A stretch of DNA of 64,000 nt from Ostrinia nubilalis (taxonomy: Eukaryota; Arthropoda; Insecta; Lepidoptera; Crambidae): NCBI RefSeq assembly GCF_963855985.1, contig NC_087100.1, forward strand, positions 1,275,001-1,339,000, read 5' to 3'. Positions within the stretch are counted from its first letter, which is position 1, and each line of letters begins with the position of its first letter. The notes below the pieces were generated by a model. The model was not told where the DNA came from and did not search any database. It saw nothing but the letters and a program-made list of their open reading frames with translations. The position numbers and the translations under genes were made by a program. Below are positions 11,192 to 22,919 of this stretch, in pieces.

Positions 11192-11300
11192 GAGTTTCTT
11201 CCGCCACTTCTTCTCGGCACCAGCCCATTATGTTGTCCCGAGGGCAAGCTACATTTGGGATACGTAACCCGCCCTGGAAAAGACTTAAGTAACCTACATG
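11192..11300 (-). repeat. Dispersed repeat (CCACTTCGGGACAACAT family), copy 1
   Basis: On the minus strand this shares the block GGGACAACATAATGGGCTGG with the copies at 13690, 14285 and 41085. All end in a GAAGAAACT-like segment. The copies are old and diverged, and the class (SINE or MITE) is not clear. Confidence 0.4.
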
Positions 11301-13689
11301 ATTTGAATTGAACATTTTTAGTCTAGGATGTTAAGATTTTTACATAAAATCGAGGCTAAAGATAAAACATTTCGATATAGTTCTTCTGCCTGCGGTCACG
11401 ACAAATGTAAATACACTACCGGTTTGTAATAAGCCACGTATTTGTCGTAAAACGAAGCTTTTTAGGGCTGTACAAAGTTTAAATAGTAAATACAATTAAA
11501 ATATCAATCTACTTTTTTTATAAAAAAATAACATTTATTTAGTGACTGAAAAAGTCAGAAAACGTTTTATTTTTTCAAAATATGAGATTTTAGCCCATCA
11601 AACTCCAAGCGGTCGCTTATGACCGCTTAGCAATTGATTTATCTATTGTGTTTAGATTCGCGTAGTTTGAAGGAATAAAAGACAGCAGCCTAACAACGGT
11701 ACATAATACTAAACATAGGCTCGTATTTAATTGTATAAAGTCTTTTGTCTTCTCAACTGTACAAAAGCAGAATTGATTATCTTATGTTCTAAATTTTGAA
11801 AACATTTTAGATAAAATGTATCAAGGTTTTCGTTTCCTTTTACATTATAATGTATCAAGGATTTAGTGTTGTTAAGTTATATTATTTTGTAACAATTTAC
11901 GATGACAGTACCAGCCCTACCTAACCCATTGCTAGGCTAATATAATTTTAGTGACGTTCCATACATACATCGGAACTAATTCACCTAATTAAAGTATTCG
12001 TATAGTTTTATACGGCGCCCTACTAAGAAACGCTGTTGAAAGGTAGGTATGTGGGCAGCTCGTAAACTTTTATGTTTTTGTGTTTGAAGTATTAATTTCA
12101 GTGTGCTTTAATTTAACTAGCTCATTTATTCAAAGCACATTCTATTTATGATAGTACTTCTTAATGTTTTTGATAACGATCTTTTTAAATTTCTTTCTAT
12201 GTTGGAGAATTGAATTTATGAGATCTATTAAGAATAGTGGATTTTGATAATTCAATCATGTTAAGATATTTGTAGATAATTGAGATTATTAGTTTTGTGA
12301 ACACTCATTATTGTTGTTTTTATTATTATCTTTTTCCATTGATGCATTTTTTACTTTTTTATCCAAACCAAATTCAGTACCTACCGTGTAATCGCTGTGT
12401 TCATATGATATTAGCAAACGTGGAAACACATAGCATGGGAGGAGAAAAATGAGCAATTATTTAATCAATTGAGACCAAATTGATAACAATGTTAATTTAA
12501 ATTCATCAAAATATCACAATTCATTTCACTCAAACTTGCCCTTTTAATGCCAGTGTGGTAGAAAGCTTCACGATTTTCATCCGAGCCATGCCATCATATT
12601 TTGGACTTTATTAAAATGTGACAAGTTTCAAAATCGAGGTTTAAAATTTTCTCATAGCCAAAAAAGGTATTCGAAAAATGCAAACAAATCTAAAAATGAC
12701 ATTTACTGTGACACTTGTCGGTGAGATATGCTTCGCCAAACCAAAGTTCATAGCAAGCTCTTTTACGACTGAATCGATCGTAAAATTAATGAAGTTGCCC
12801 ACTGTTCTATCTGATTATGTTAATAAAGTACGAGAAAGCTCATTAGTAGTGGCAGACGAAAGGTAAAAGCGTAGAAACATTTCTTCATATGAAAGAGGGT
12901 ACAACCTTGTGAGTCACCTAATAAGCAGCAATCTCCACTATCCATTGGACATCTAGAATCTCATTCGCACGCAATAAAGTACTCATACACAAACAAAAAA
13001 CATTCAATGTAAACCATTTTGAGCGGTAACAATCTTTCTAGATTGTCATATTATAACTTTACTAATAGCTTTTCCCTTCTCTATGCACTTCGAACATTCG
13101 TCTTAGAGTCATTAATTGTATTAGTCAGTTACTCACGGAATCTTTATTCACGTAATATGATTTTTAAAGCAATATCATTCTTCATATTTCATGATAAATA
13201 TTCTTTCACTACATAATCGTAACTCAGTTAACCAGTTGCATGATGTTCACACACTTCTACGTTTTGATCGTTCATCATCAATGTTACGTTCTGTGACATT
13301 TTGAATAGGATTTCAGTTGATTACGCAGCAAAACAATCGTTTTATTTAATTAATTGTTTTCTATCGATGATGATTGATAATAAGAATGGCTGACAAATTA
13401 ATGATTTAGTTAATTAGTACGTTGATTGAATAGACTTTTCCAAATCATTAGCCATTAACGGAGACTTTCTATGAGTTAAATTAATCTTAGTGCTTTCACA
13501 ATACTTCATATAAAATTTGTGGAATTTTCGTATTAAACTACGAACTAGTCATCTTTAAATATTAATTGACCAGCGTTAATTGAACGAACAATAAAACTAT
13601 TGTCGTTTAAAACAAATGTTTCATAAAAAGAATTCCCTCAGAACACATCCACATAACGTGGCATATTCAAAGTCATGCATTACTATCTA
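11301..13689. other. AT-rich non-coding stretch
   Basis: No supported gene is present. A 62-codon frame at 12678-12866 has no splice or promoter support and no recognised motif. No repeat family stands out. Confidence 0.35.
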
Positions 13690-13870
13690 ATTGAAATTCA
13701 AATTCTTTATTAGTACCAGTATGTAGGCCCATTTCAGGGCACTTATCTCGTCCCAATATAGCTTGCCCTACCACCACTTCGGGACAACATATTGACTAGT
13801 GTCAATGTCAAAGTCAAAAGTGTTGAGAAGAAGTAGTGGAAGAAACTCGATGACACTCAGATGACTGAGG
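13690..13870 (+). repeat. Dispersed repeat (CCACTTCGGGACAACAT family), copy 2
   Basis: It contains CTACCACCACTTCGGGACAA, then a variable segment, then AGTGGAAGAAACTCGATGAC, in the same order as the copy at 41085-41228. A short insertion rich in GTCAAAGTCAA separates the shared blocks. Confidence 0.45.
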
Positions 13871-14284
13871 ATTATCGCACTCAGGTGACTATTATGAACT
13901 AAAATCATAATATTATGCTATAGCAATCTTCTTTCTACGCACTGGAGTATTGTAGATACTATACGGCACCATATGGCTGAACCCTAACAACCAGTAATGT
14001 TCTCACGGATGCCATGACATGACATGACGAGGTATCATGGCTGACGCAAGCTGACCCGGATCACGCTCTTGTTTTTTGGCCGACAACTAATTAAAATAAG
14101 CAAGGAAAATGTTCAATATAAATCACTGAAGAAATCGATGCGCATGACTCATACGTTGAGCTAGTTTCGATATTGGTTATGACGGAAATTCCGGATGATT
14201 CAAATGTTTTAGCTAAATGTGATAAAGATAAGATTTTACTTAAGATTCTAGAAAATAGAATTACTTATCTACTACCGTTATTGG

Positions 14285-14430
14285 TATTCATTGAAACAGG
14301 CAGACAGTGGTGACTGAGTTTGTTGCGGCGCTCCTTCTCAGCACTTGTCCAAATGTTAGTCTCGAAGCGCTGGTAGGGCAAAAAGATAATGAGACATTAT
14401 GTAAAGGCTCCTTAAAGGTAAAATTACGTA
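14285..14430 (-). repeat. Dispersed repeat (CCACTTCGGGACAACAT family), copy 3
   Basis: Reverse complement order: GCCCTACCAGCGCTTCGAGA, then ACAAGTGCTGAGAAGGA, then CAACAAACTCAGT, all diverged from the copies at 13690 and 41085. It ends just upstream of the LINE tail at 14455. Confidence 0.4.
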
Positions 14431-14454
14431 CTAAGTACTATTTTACAAACTCAT

Positions 14455-14562
14455 AAAGGTAGCAGGAAGGCGCTAAATGCAGGCCGCTACCAACCGGGCG
14501 ATGTAAAAATCTTTGGGGAGGCCTATGTTCAACTATGGACGTCCTGTGGCTGAAATGATGAG
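14455..14562 (+). repeat. LINE 3' terminus, ATG-tailed, mutated
   Basis: The segment carries the GGTAGCAGGAAGGCGCT block and the GGGGAGGCCTATGTTCA block of the family. The usual GTTCAGCAGTGGACG has become GTTCAACTATGGACG and the tail has shrunk to ATGATGA. It is closest to the copy at 56995-57135. Confidence 0.6.
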
Positions 14563-15198
14563 GTACTCTTTTAACTGTCTATACAAATATAATACTTATT
14601 GACTTTGGCTCGAACTAATATGGTACGTTCTTTGGGCTTTATGATGTTAAAATAATATTGCATCAACCTTCTTCACATGCCCATCAAGTTAAAAGGTCTT
14701 GTTCATCAAAACAAAAGTAATCTTATTAGTGATCCAATTTAAATTGTATTTATTAAAAGACGTCTGCAGAAACATGATACGTTTAGTACAGTCGCGAGAG
14801 AAAGACACTTTCAAAATTATATTCGTGTTCTTGTGAAGTGTTTAAGTGATTTCTTTCATTATCCTTTATACCAAAGGGAAAGGGATTTTACCTGAGATTT
14901 ATTTGATTATGTATTTGAGGAAAATTCGTGAATATGCGAATGGTAAACTACATCATTTAAGAAAAAGTTCTCGTAATGGAAGAAAATTTTATTTATTTAT
15001 TTATTTATATTAGTGAAACAAACAATTTTGATATACAGAGAAATAATCACACAAAAAATAGGACAGAAATCAGCAAAGTTTCCACAGTTAAAATTAATAA
15101 TTGAAATGTCAAACAGTACAAATGTAATTGTATAAAAATACCTTCAATTTAAATTCTGACAACAGTTTCAATTGAAATTGAATATTGTAAGTGGCTTA

Positions 15199-15412
15199 TA
15201 CATCATCATCATTTCAGCCATAGGACGTCCACTGCTGAACATAGGCCTCCCCCAATGCTTTCCACGGGCGGCCGTTGGTATTTGGTAGCGGTGGTTGGTA
15301 TTGGTAATTGGTAGCGGCCTGCGTCCAGCGCTTCCCTGCTACCTTTACGATGTCTTCGGTCCACCTTGTAGGTGGACGTCCCACGCTGCGTTTTCCGGTA
15401 CGCAGTACGGTA
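15199..15412 (-). repeat. LINE 3' end, ATG-tailed, with local expansion
   Basis: From left to right it reads (CAT)n, the GACGTCCACTGCTGAAC block, then the ORF2 C-terminal region to GGTGGACGTCCCACGCTG. Inside, short units of TTGGTA and GGTAGCGG are repeated several times at 15274-15318, a local replication-slippage expansion not seen in the sister copies. Confidence 0.6.
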
Positions 15413-15479
15413 GTGATATACCTAACATAGTAATTGAGAAGAACCCCTCCAGGTTAATCTTCTTAAATTCGAATATTTT

Positions 15480-15610
15480 TTTGAAAATATCAAAATATAT
15501 TAGCTATTCTGCGCGCGACTGTGCGCTGTCAGTCGAGTTGCGCGTGCGCGCTTTGACGTGACATGTCAAAATCTCCAGCGCAGAGACAGACGAGTTAATT
15601 TGAACGATCC
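15480..15610. promoter_or_regulatory. CpG-dense short block
   Basis: A GC-rich patch (GCGCGCGACTGTGCGCTG, later GCGCGTGCGCGC) with partial dyad symmetry lies inside AT-rich DNA. No exon is attached. It may be regulatory or the core of an old transposon. This is compositional evidence only. Confidence 0.15.
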
Positions 15611-16653
15611 AAACACTTTAGCGATGGCAGTTTAGGGTTCAGTAGGCAGAACTAATTAAAAATTACTCGTTGCAAGATTATATAGATAGATAAAATTTGA
15701 TGTTACCAAAATTGATTGAAAAGACTAGAACGAAGTATATTTCTATTAACCAATTTATTTATCATTGTTATTATGTTTTTAAAATTAATACGTGAGCTGT
15801 TTTGAAAGCATAGTTAAGGTAATTTCATTAGAAGTTATTGCCTGTTTAATCTAGACTAAAACTTTTAACTTTTATTGACAGAACTAACTTGAAAGTTCTA
15901 TTGATCTTTACTTGCATCCAGACCAGACTATCCCCACTACTCTTCAGTTCTGGTCACTCATAATAATGTAAGTTAATAAAAGCTCACACTTGGCAATCAC
16001 GTTTTATTAAATTAAACAAATTCAGTTTCAACATTTGACAGCGCAAAGGCTAAGCATGATTTCGTTATGCCCGTTGTACAGACGAATCGGCTTATTTTTA
16101 TATGTTTACAACTATTTACGGTCGTTAAATAATTTTATTATTATCAAACGGTACCGAATAGTCCACTAATGAGGTGACTTTATGGTATTTGGTAACGCTT
16201 AGCGAAATATGTGGTCGTAATAAATACATATCTTTACGAGTTGGATAATCCGACTGTATGTATCTTGACTGTTTTATGTGCGTTTCGATACAAATATTTT
16301 ATAATTCACCGCATATAATGTTTATTTTGTAATATTTATATTGTAACTGTAACCTATTATTTTTTTATAGGAAGTCAAGATCATATTTTACCAAAAGCAT
16401 TTAAATATGTAAATAACCTTCTCAAGAATACATACAAGAATATGAGTAATCTTGCTTTTAAAATACTTTGATATCATTAACATTTTTAGTACCTAGCCAC
16501 CGTGACAGCATTACAAGTAATAACAGTACACATAATAATGCTGAGAGGATGCAGCTTTCCAAGCTTAGTGGTCTTCAAACAATACATTAAACTTAACTTT
16601 ATCTTATTCTTAATTTACCTACGCAGACACAGAATTTCTTCTTTATTTTAGCG

Positions 16654-16860
16654 ATGACGCAACGCCAATACCTTTCCGCCATATGCGTTATTTGCCCCAG
16701 ATTTGTCACCTTTGGTTATTACACTTATTCTTTCGAACTTATGCCCATAAGTGGGCCACTGGGTAATTTCCGCGACGCGTGGACCACCCGCGTTGTTGAG
16801 GGAAAATTACGTACCAATAAATCTCTTTTGACATTTTTTCATGGAACAAAATGTTCGTAA
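16654..16860 (+). other. Open frame behind an acceptor-like site, unassigned
   Basis: A TTCTTTATTTTAG acceptor-like tract ends at 16650, followed by an ATG and a 68-codon frame that is richer in G+C than its surroundings. The predicted peptide has no recognised domain or signal peptide. No donor or polyadenylation signal clearly fits. It may be an old exon or pure chance. Confidence 0.15.
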
Positions 16861-16974
16861 TTTTGCCATTTCACGTTCTATTTGCTTTGGTATTTGGGAA
16901 TGTTGTAATGAATTTATGAAAGTTTAAAACAATAAAATAAAAGAAGTATGAATAAAAATCCGATAAAAGTTACA

Positions 16975-17070
16975 ATGGTCAACGGAAAACAACGAATTGG
17001 TTTTCAGTGTCAAAATATTGTGGTCAATAGATAACAACGAATTGGTTTTCAGTAGTGTCAAAATATTGTC
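16975..17070. repeat. Imperfect tandem duplication, unit about 45-50 bp
   Basis: Two units share TGGTCAA, then AACAACGAATTGGTTTTCAG, then GTGTCAAAATATTG. The second carries an extra AGT and a few substitutions. It is a simple local duplication with no coding role. Confidence 0.6.
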
Positions 17071-17105
17071 TTTATGTTAATGTAAATACTAAAATATTTC
17101 TAAAG

Positions 17106-17150
17106 ATGATCGCGTACTATAATTAAAATTTAATTATAGTACGCGATCAT
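17106..17150. repeat. Perfect 45-bp palindrome
   Basis: Bases 17106-17127 (ATGATCGCGTACTATAATTA and AA) are the exact reverse complement of 17129-17150, with a single central base at 17128. A partial AAGATG match extends the symmetry outwards if a 6-base indel on the right side is allowed. Perfect symmetry in otherwise drifting intergenic DNA suggests recent origin, a fold-back element end, or conserved hairpin or protein-binding function. Confidence 0.8.
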
Positions 17151-17588
17151 ATACATCTTGCATTTTGCAGACTATTTTACGTCATCGCCTGTCACAATTA
17201 TTTTTTGATATTTAGGGGACTATAATCTTTAATTTTTAACTGTCTAATAACTTAACTGCCGACTAAAATTGGCATTTCCCACTCTCCGAAGAGCGTTATC
17301 TGGTGATTCAAAAATCAGCCCTAAGTTAGTTTTTATTTTTATCAGGTTCAAAGTGTCAAATTTTTTACCTTTTAAAAAAACAGTAAATAAAAAATATCAA
17401 TATTGTCCACATATCATTATCTTGCATGTAGATCACGTAATCTAGATCGTGGGCAGAACCGAATATTCAAAGAAATACAGCTTTAACATTTTATTAGATG
17501 ATGTCACCGGTCATAGGTCGCAGACCCGTTCCGCTTGAGGATGAATAAATTTTAAAATATTTACTTTCAAGCGGCGAAAAGTATTGCT

Positions 17589-17783
17589 ATGGACAAAAAA
17601 TTCAAATTCGACGCATTTTTGCGTCTGATTGTTTGTATAACAGTTTTTTTGTTGCAAAATTATGAATGCCGAGGTATTTTAGAAAAAATAAATCCGGTTC
17701 TCGTTGATTTAATGAAGACCGTGAATGAGTCGTGCCAAGCAAATTTGATCTTCATCTTTATATTAATTTTGCATTTATATTAA
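17589..17783 (+). CDS. Short secretory reading frame, possibly an odorant-binding-protein first exon or fragment
   Basis: The frame begins with a charged N-terminus and a hydrophobic core (LRLIVCITVFLL), a plausible signal peptide. It continues with ILEKINPVLVDLMKTVNESC, whose helix-then-first-cysteine layout resembles the start of insect odorant-binding proteins. After CQANL it runs into hydrophobic low-complexity residues and a stop, as if reading past an exon end or a break. No good GTAAGT donor is present; GTATTT after CGAG and GTGAAT are weak candidates. No further exons with the other conserved cysteines were found. It could be a pseudogene fragment or a chance frame. Confidence 0.25.
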   Translation: MDKKFKFDAFLRLIVCITVFLLQNYECRGILEKINPVLVDLMKTVNESCQANLIFIFILILHLY

Positions 17784-18010
17784 ATTTCATATTTTAATAA
17801 TTTTGTGGTAGATTCGTAACATAATATTTCGGAAGCGCGAATAGAATTTGATAATAAAAATTTAATGATTTTTTGACAGATGTTCGATAGTGAAATCACG
17901 TTCAAAATTACGAGTATGTTATAATTGAAAATAGCATCTATGGAGTTACCAATATAAAAAAAATTCTAGAGTTAAGAGTCGCCTCGCGAACTAAATTTTT
18001 TAAATTGATA

Positions 18011-18046
18011 AAAGCGAACTGCCTACGGTGGGAATCGAATCTAAAA
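18011..18046 (+). repeat. tRNA T-arm-like repeat, copy 2
   Basis: It contains GCGAACTGCCTACGGTGGGA and ATCGAAT, matching the copies at 35149 and 7351 (reverse). It is a degraded tRNA-derived SINE-type core. Confidence 0.35.
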
Positions 18047-18115
18047 AGGCAGTTCTATTTTGTCTAGATATTTTCAAAATATTGAGTAACTACCTACTAA
18101 GTTTTATAAAAATAT

Positions 18116-18521
18116 TTATTGAAATTGGTTAACTTTTAAAGTCTTGGAGTGTGAATGCTTTATCTTATCTAAATCTTGTTGAAGTTCAGACGTTCCAGTG
18201 TTAAAAACGAAACGAATCCAACTCCCTAACTCATACATTTTACTAAGCACTTCGCACACGTCACACATAATCAGCGACTTAACAAGGCAACCAGAAAATG
18301 ACAGTGCCACAAGTTGTACCATAGAAAACGGTTGTTTCGAACATTTTACGAGTTGCAAGAAAGCGCGGAATGGCACGGAAATAATTTTACGAGCGACGCA
18401 GTTGAGTTTCCCGGAGAAAACGTATGCATCATTGTGCAATGTTGTGCACCTCTGTCTTGGACCTGGAAAATTCTGTAGAGTGAGCCACATACTACTAGTG
18501 ACAAACTGCAGTCAATTTTGA
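18116..18521. other. Region open on both strands, unassigned
   Basis: A 124-codon minus frame (18116-18490) and a 107-codon plus frame (18198-18521) overlap. Both have GC content above the flanks. The plus reading is rich in cysteine after about residue 30, and the minus reading is mixed hydrophobic. Neither is recognised, and stop-free double reading of this length is unusual at this AT content. It could be an exon, a fragment of a transposon gene or a non-coding conserved block. Confidence 0.25.
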
Positions 18522-18590
18522 ACCTTGGTGTAAGGATTTAAAGTTAAAAATATATTGGGAAAATCTTGATTTCTGGGGTAAGCTGATTGA

Positions 18591-18717
18591 CCCCCTATTC
18601 CACATAAATATCCCTACTGACATGTCCCCACTGGTAGGGATACTAGGATTTTTGGGGACACTAGGATTTTTCCTAGTGGGGATAATAATATGTCAGTAGG
18701 GAATATGGAATAGGGGG
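18591..18717. mobile_element. Hairpin MITE with CCCCCTATTCCA ends
   Basis: The left arm CCCCCTATTCCACATAAATA and the right arm, ending ATATGGAATAGGGGG, are inverted over about 42 bp with small indels. The core repeats CTAGGATTTTT twice between GGGGA blocks. It is 127 bp long, non-coding, and has no clear target duplication. Confidence 0.6.
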
Positions 18718-19461
18718 ATGGATCTACCTACAGTCTACGGGGTCCAAGAGCGATTATACTTACTGGCAATATGTTCACACTTTATGGTGAAATATAATTA
18801 TCAACGATATTAATTGCATTTGTTACATAACAAGAAACATTGGCTTCAGACTTTGAGAAAAAAATGCTCTATCTTCATATTTTTAGGAATAGTGTACCTA
18901 TCACATTAATTAATTTCATGTGCAACCAATTGATCTACTGTTATAATTAAATAGTTCAATTAAATTGTATTCTTAGGACATTGCAACAGTTATTTTCACA
19001 TTGATTCGTCAGACTGATGCTCCACGACCTTACCTAATCAGCGCTTCACAATGCCTTACCTATAAAATGTAGCGTCTACATTTTCCCATAGCCCGGCCCA
19101 TTTTAGATAGAGTCCGGGCAGTTTCGTGCAGTAGCATCTAATTAGGATCCTGGCTAATTGTTCTCAACATTGCTCAGTTAATTTGCTAACAAAAGTGCGC
19201 TCAAACGGCCGGCCGGTGGTGCGTGGGCCAAGTTTATGGACTTTACTTTTCTATGATTAAAGGGATATTAGTGAAAATTAATAAAAATGTCATTTTACAT
19301 TTTAAAAGATTACCCACCCATTAACTTAATTGTGCTTTAAGTAACTTACAGTGCCTTAACCAAATCAAAAACATTTGCCTGACATCTTTGCCCAAAAAAT
19401 GTGACAATTATAACTTCACTTGTTGGACTGATCAGGTGAAGATCGCGGATAGCGTGTGAGC

Positions 19462-19497
19462 TAGTTTGTCCATCAATGGACGGCATTCAACTGAAAC
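19462..19497 (+). repeat. Decayed LINE tail
   Basis: TTTGTCCATCAATGGACGGC followed by a weak CTGAAACGAA matches the CGAA-tailed LINE end with several substitutions. Confidence 0.35.
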
Positions 19498-19649
19498 GAA
19501 TACTAACTTTATGGATTCCAATATTCTCAAACCTTATCTTTGAAAAATATCATGCTATTTTCCAGATAAAGAACATTGAGACGTCTTAAAGAGGAAACTG
19601 TTCTCTACCAGCTAGTGCCTGAACTTTCCTTATATTTCCTTTTCCACAA

Positions 19650-19740
19650 CGAGTAAGCTCTTGGCCTGTATCTCACTTGGTGATAAGTGACGATCAGGCC
19701 GAAGGTGGAAGCGAAGTACATTATACATTTACGATTATAC
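19650..19740 (+). repeat. Dispersed repeat (CTCTTGGCCTG family), copy 1
   Basis: It shares GCTCTTGGCCTG, a GATGATCAGGCCGA-like block and GAAAGCGAGCTTCAC-like wording with the longer copy at 54295-54525. It is a diverged fragment. A related scrap lies near 20020-20075. Confidence 0.45.
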
Positions 19741-22700
19741 ATTTAAAATAAAACTCAAAACGAATATACTATTTTTCTCTAGATTACCACAATCATGGCA
19801 TTATCTCTTAACTTAGACCATACCCCCGTACAAACCGCGCTGTGACCCGCCGGTCAAACGCGCGGAAACCGCGTGGCTCTCACAAGCATCGATTAAACCT
19901 TAATCTCACTTAACTGCTGCCCATCTTTGTGCGTGGAGCTGGTTACAGTTAACAGCTAGTTAGTTATTTAGGGTTCTAAATCCATGCCAAGAAGTCGGTT
20001 TGAACTTTTTGATCCACAAAGAGGAAGCTGGTCTGCATCTTAACTGATGCCCTTAGGTGGAAGCAAACTTCACCCGGAACTTAAGCATAACTAAGCATAG
20101 ATTAATAATACCCAAACTAACTAATTAAGCTGACGTAGAGACCCAAAGTGAGTCTTGGCCTCATAGGCCGATGTGGAGACTATTATTGTTCTCTAACAAT
20201 AATAGTCTTAATAATAGTAATAATAATATCCTGCTTCCTGTCCTGTCCAGTTACCGACATAGAGTACCAAGGTACTCGTAAGTATGCTTGCTTTTTCCGC
20301 AAGATTTTCTCCCATTCTTTCTAGGTGTCCGAGCTAGTGAAGTCTATGTGCTTTATTGATAACACCCTAATTTTTACATTACCATTTTTAAAAGCCATAG
20401 CGCAAAAACACTTATTAAGATAACTGTAATAGTACCAATACGAGTAATATTAAAACTACTTATATGAATGCAACTGTCTCATTAATAAATGCGGTTCACT
20501 TCCTAGCGTCAGTGCGCATGCGAGTGAAATATGAGCCAGGATGAAGATGCAACCTGTTTGCATGCAATGCTAAACCTTTTCGATGCTTCCTACTTTGGTT
20601 GAGTAGGGCTGGTGCTAGCCAAATCGCTAACATTGATTTTTTTATGGTCGTCGCACCTTCTATTCTAATATTAGTAACGGCAGTCTGGACACTTTTCACC
20701 ATTTTATAATCACTGTTTACTGAATCAAGATGGAAGATGGAGATACCTACTTGAAAAATTGTAACACCTACTGATGTAAACCCATTTTCGCAAAATATAT
20801 GATTTGATTTGATTTGAATCAAATAAATAAATTCTGTTTGTCTGAAGTCTGATGACTTGTGTCATATAATATTATGTATTTCAGGGGTCTTTTTACCTTA
20901 GTGACAGAAATAAGTTATTTTTTGTCACAAATAAAAATGAATTATTAAATGAAAGTATGTATGGAGAACCTATCATTTATGACAATTGAAATACAGAAAT
21001 TCTTATTTCAGTTCAGTTAAATGACGTCCACTGCTAGACCAAGGATTTCAACAATACACAAGTTAAATGTTAATATTTATTTTTGTAAATATCATCATAC
21101 TCATCACTTCAGTTTACAAACGTGTACGGTTCCTATAGACAAATCTTTTTCTAATTAATATAACAGTAGCAATTTTCCTACATACATTTTTAACCGGTCG
21201 ATTTCGTCCTGGCAACCCTAGATCGTGATATATGGTCTTGAATCCATCGAAAGGCCTTTTTATGTAATGCGGGTCAGATGTTCACGGGTCAGGTGGATGC
21301 AAGATACCACAGTCCATAATGTTTAGCGGCGCTGGAGTGCTGAGAAAGATCAGATGCTTAATGTTAGAGCGATTACGCACTGTATACGATTTGAATCCGA
21401 GAAATATCGGATAGTATCGAATTAGATATACATTTTGTGAGCTGATCTTTTTACAAACCAGGCAGATATTTCTTGGGTTCAGATCGATACCGAGTTATGA
21501 GTTCATTTCGACTCAACAATACAGAATTATCTTCTGTCTAGCTAAAAGTGTATCCAGGTACCATCTTAATTAAGCCGCTTTTTCTAGTGAAAACTATTCT
21601 ATTCTATGAATTATTTCTTTATTTGGTTTTGTAATTAATTTTACTATTAGGGATGCCTAAGATCGCCTTATATCGATAACCCATCGTGAAGACTTAGCTT
21701 ACCAAAAAATGTGCTACAAAAAATGTATGCATGAATCGCACTGAATTTGGTTATTCCTTGGCTAATTATATTCAATCTGCAACCCTTAAAATTCCCCTAA
21801 AACGATACAGATATAAATTAACAAGAGCACGTCATCACGACAGACCCCACGGGAGTTTACAATGCTCGTGCCTAATGAAGATTCCGCTGGCTTTCTATTA
21901 AGGCGCAGCCGAAAGTAAAAGTTGGTGGGACCTGTCTTTATTTGCTTATTAGCTCTATGGCAGGCCTGGGCCGACTTTCAGAGTTCATATAGCAATTTAT
22001 CTTAACAATTTTTCACATAATTTTACTTTTGGTATAGGATATTTTGGGACATAATACTAGGCTTTTTAAGAAAAGTTCCTGATGTAAGTCAAAGCTCCAA
22101 AAAACAGAGTTTTAATACGGATTTTTTACTACGCGCTATAGGTATAAAAGTGCCTTTTAAAAACATACTTACATAAATTATACACATTTTATGACTTTTT
22201 GAAACGCTCTACAAACGCGTTCTATTGGCGAAGCCCTAAAAGACCTAATTTTTCTCTTTCATCTCCCTCTACTAGTCCAATTACTATCAAGTATTAATAT
22301 CTAGTGGCTATAGTCGTTTTTCATTTTAAAAATCAAATAACTAGGTCTCAAAACTGCTCCTTAACTAAAGTGCAGACAGAACCGAGTGAACCTCATGACA
22401 AGTGATCTGTGTGCGACCTGGCGCTTCTCGTGATTTACTATTTGGGGTTCCACTGGCCAAATGGGGAACCTACCCCTTTAGACCAAGTAACATACGACTA
22501 CTACTAAAACTAAAGCTGTCACGGTAAATAAAATAGTTCTTGTCAATTCGGTCATCATAATTATTAGCTAATATGCAGTCCACAACTAGAACTAAGACTT
22601 CACGTTGAGTTTTGAGTTCGTCTGTTCATCGAACAAGGAGTTCTACGATTGCCTATTGTTTATATTCCATCTATCTATCTAGATTTCTTTGCGATTTATA

Positions 22701-22919
22701 GTTTGCTACATTTTTTAACTATTCCGTTATTCTGTTCTTGCACTAAATTATATAATTCTAGATTTATCCTTTAACTGGATATTTATGGATTTTGTAATTT
22801 TTAGTTTTAACATACAGATGACACCACATCAAATTCACACTGTCGTCTTATGTAGTTGTAACAGGTACTATTTTTTTTTACAAAAATCTATGTATAGGTA
22901 CTCATTTTCTATTTCTAAA
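19741..22919. other. Non-coding stretch, mostly featureless
   Basis: No supported gene. It includes a GC-richer patch at 19815-19945, a decayed LINE scrap with GACGTCCACTGCTAGACC at 21023-21040 (minus), and a GATTTGATTTGATTTGA run at about 20800-20816. Short frames have no support. Confidence 0.35.
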
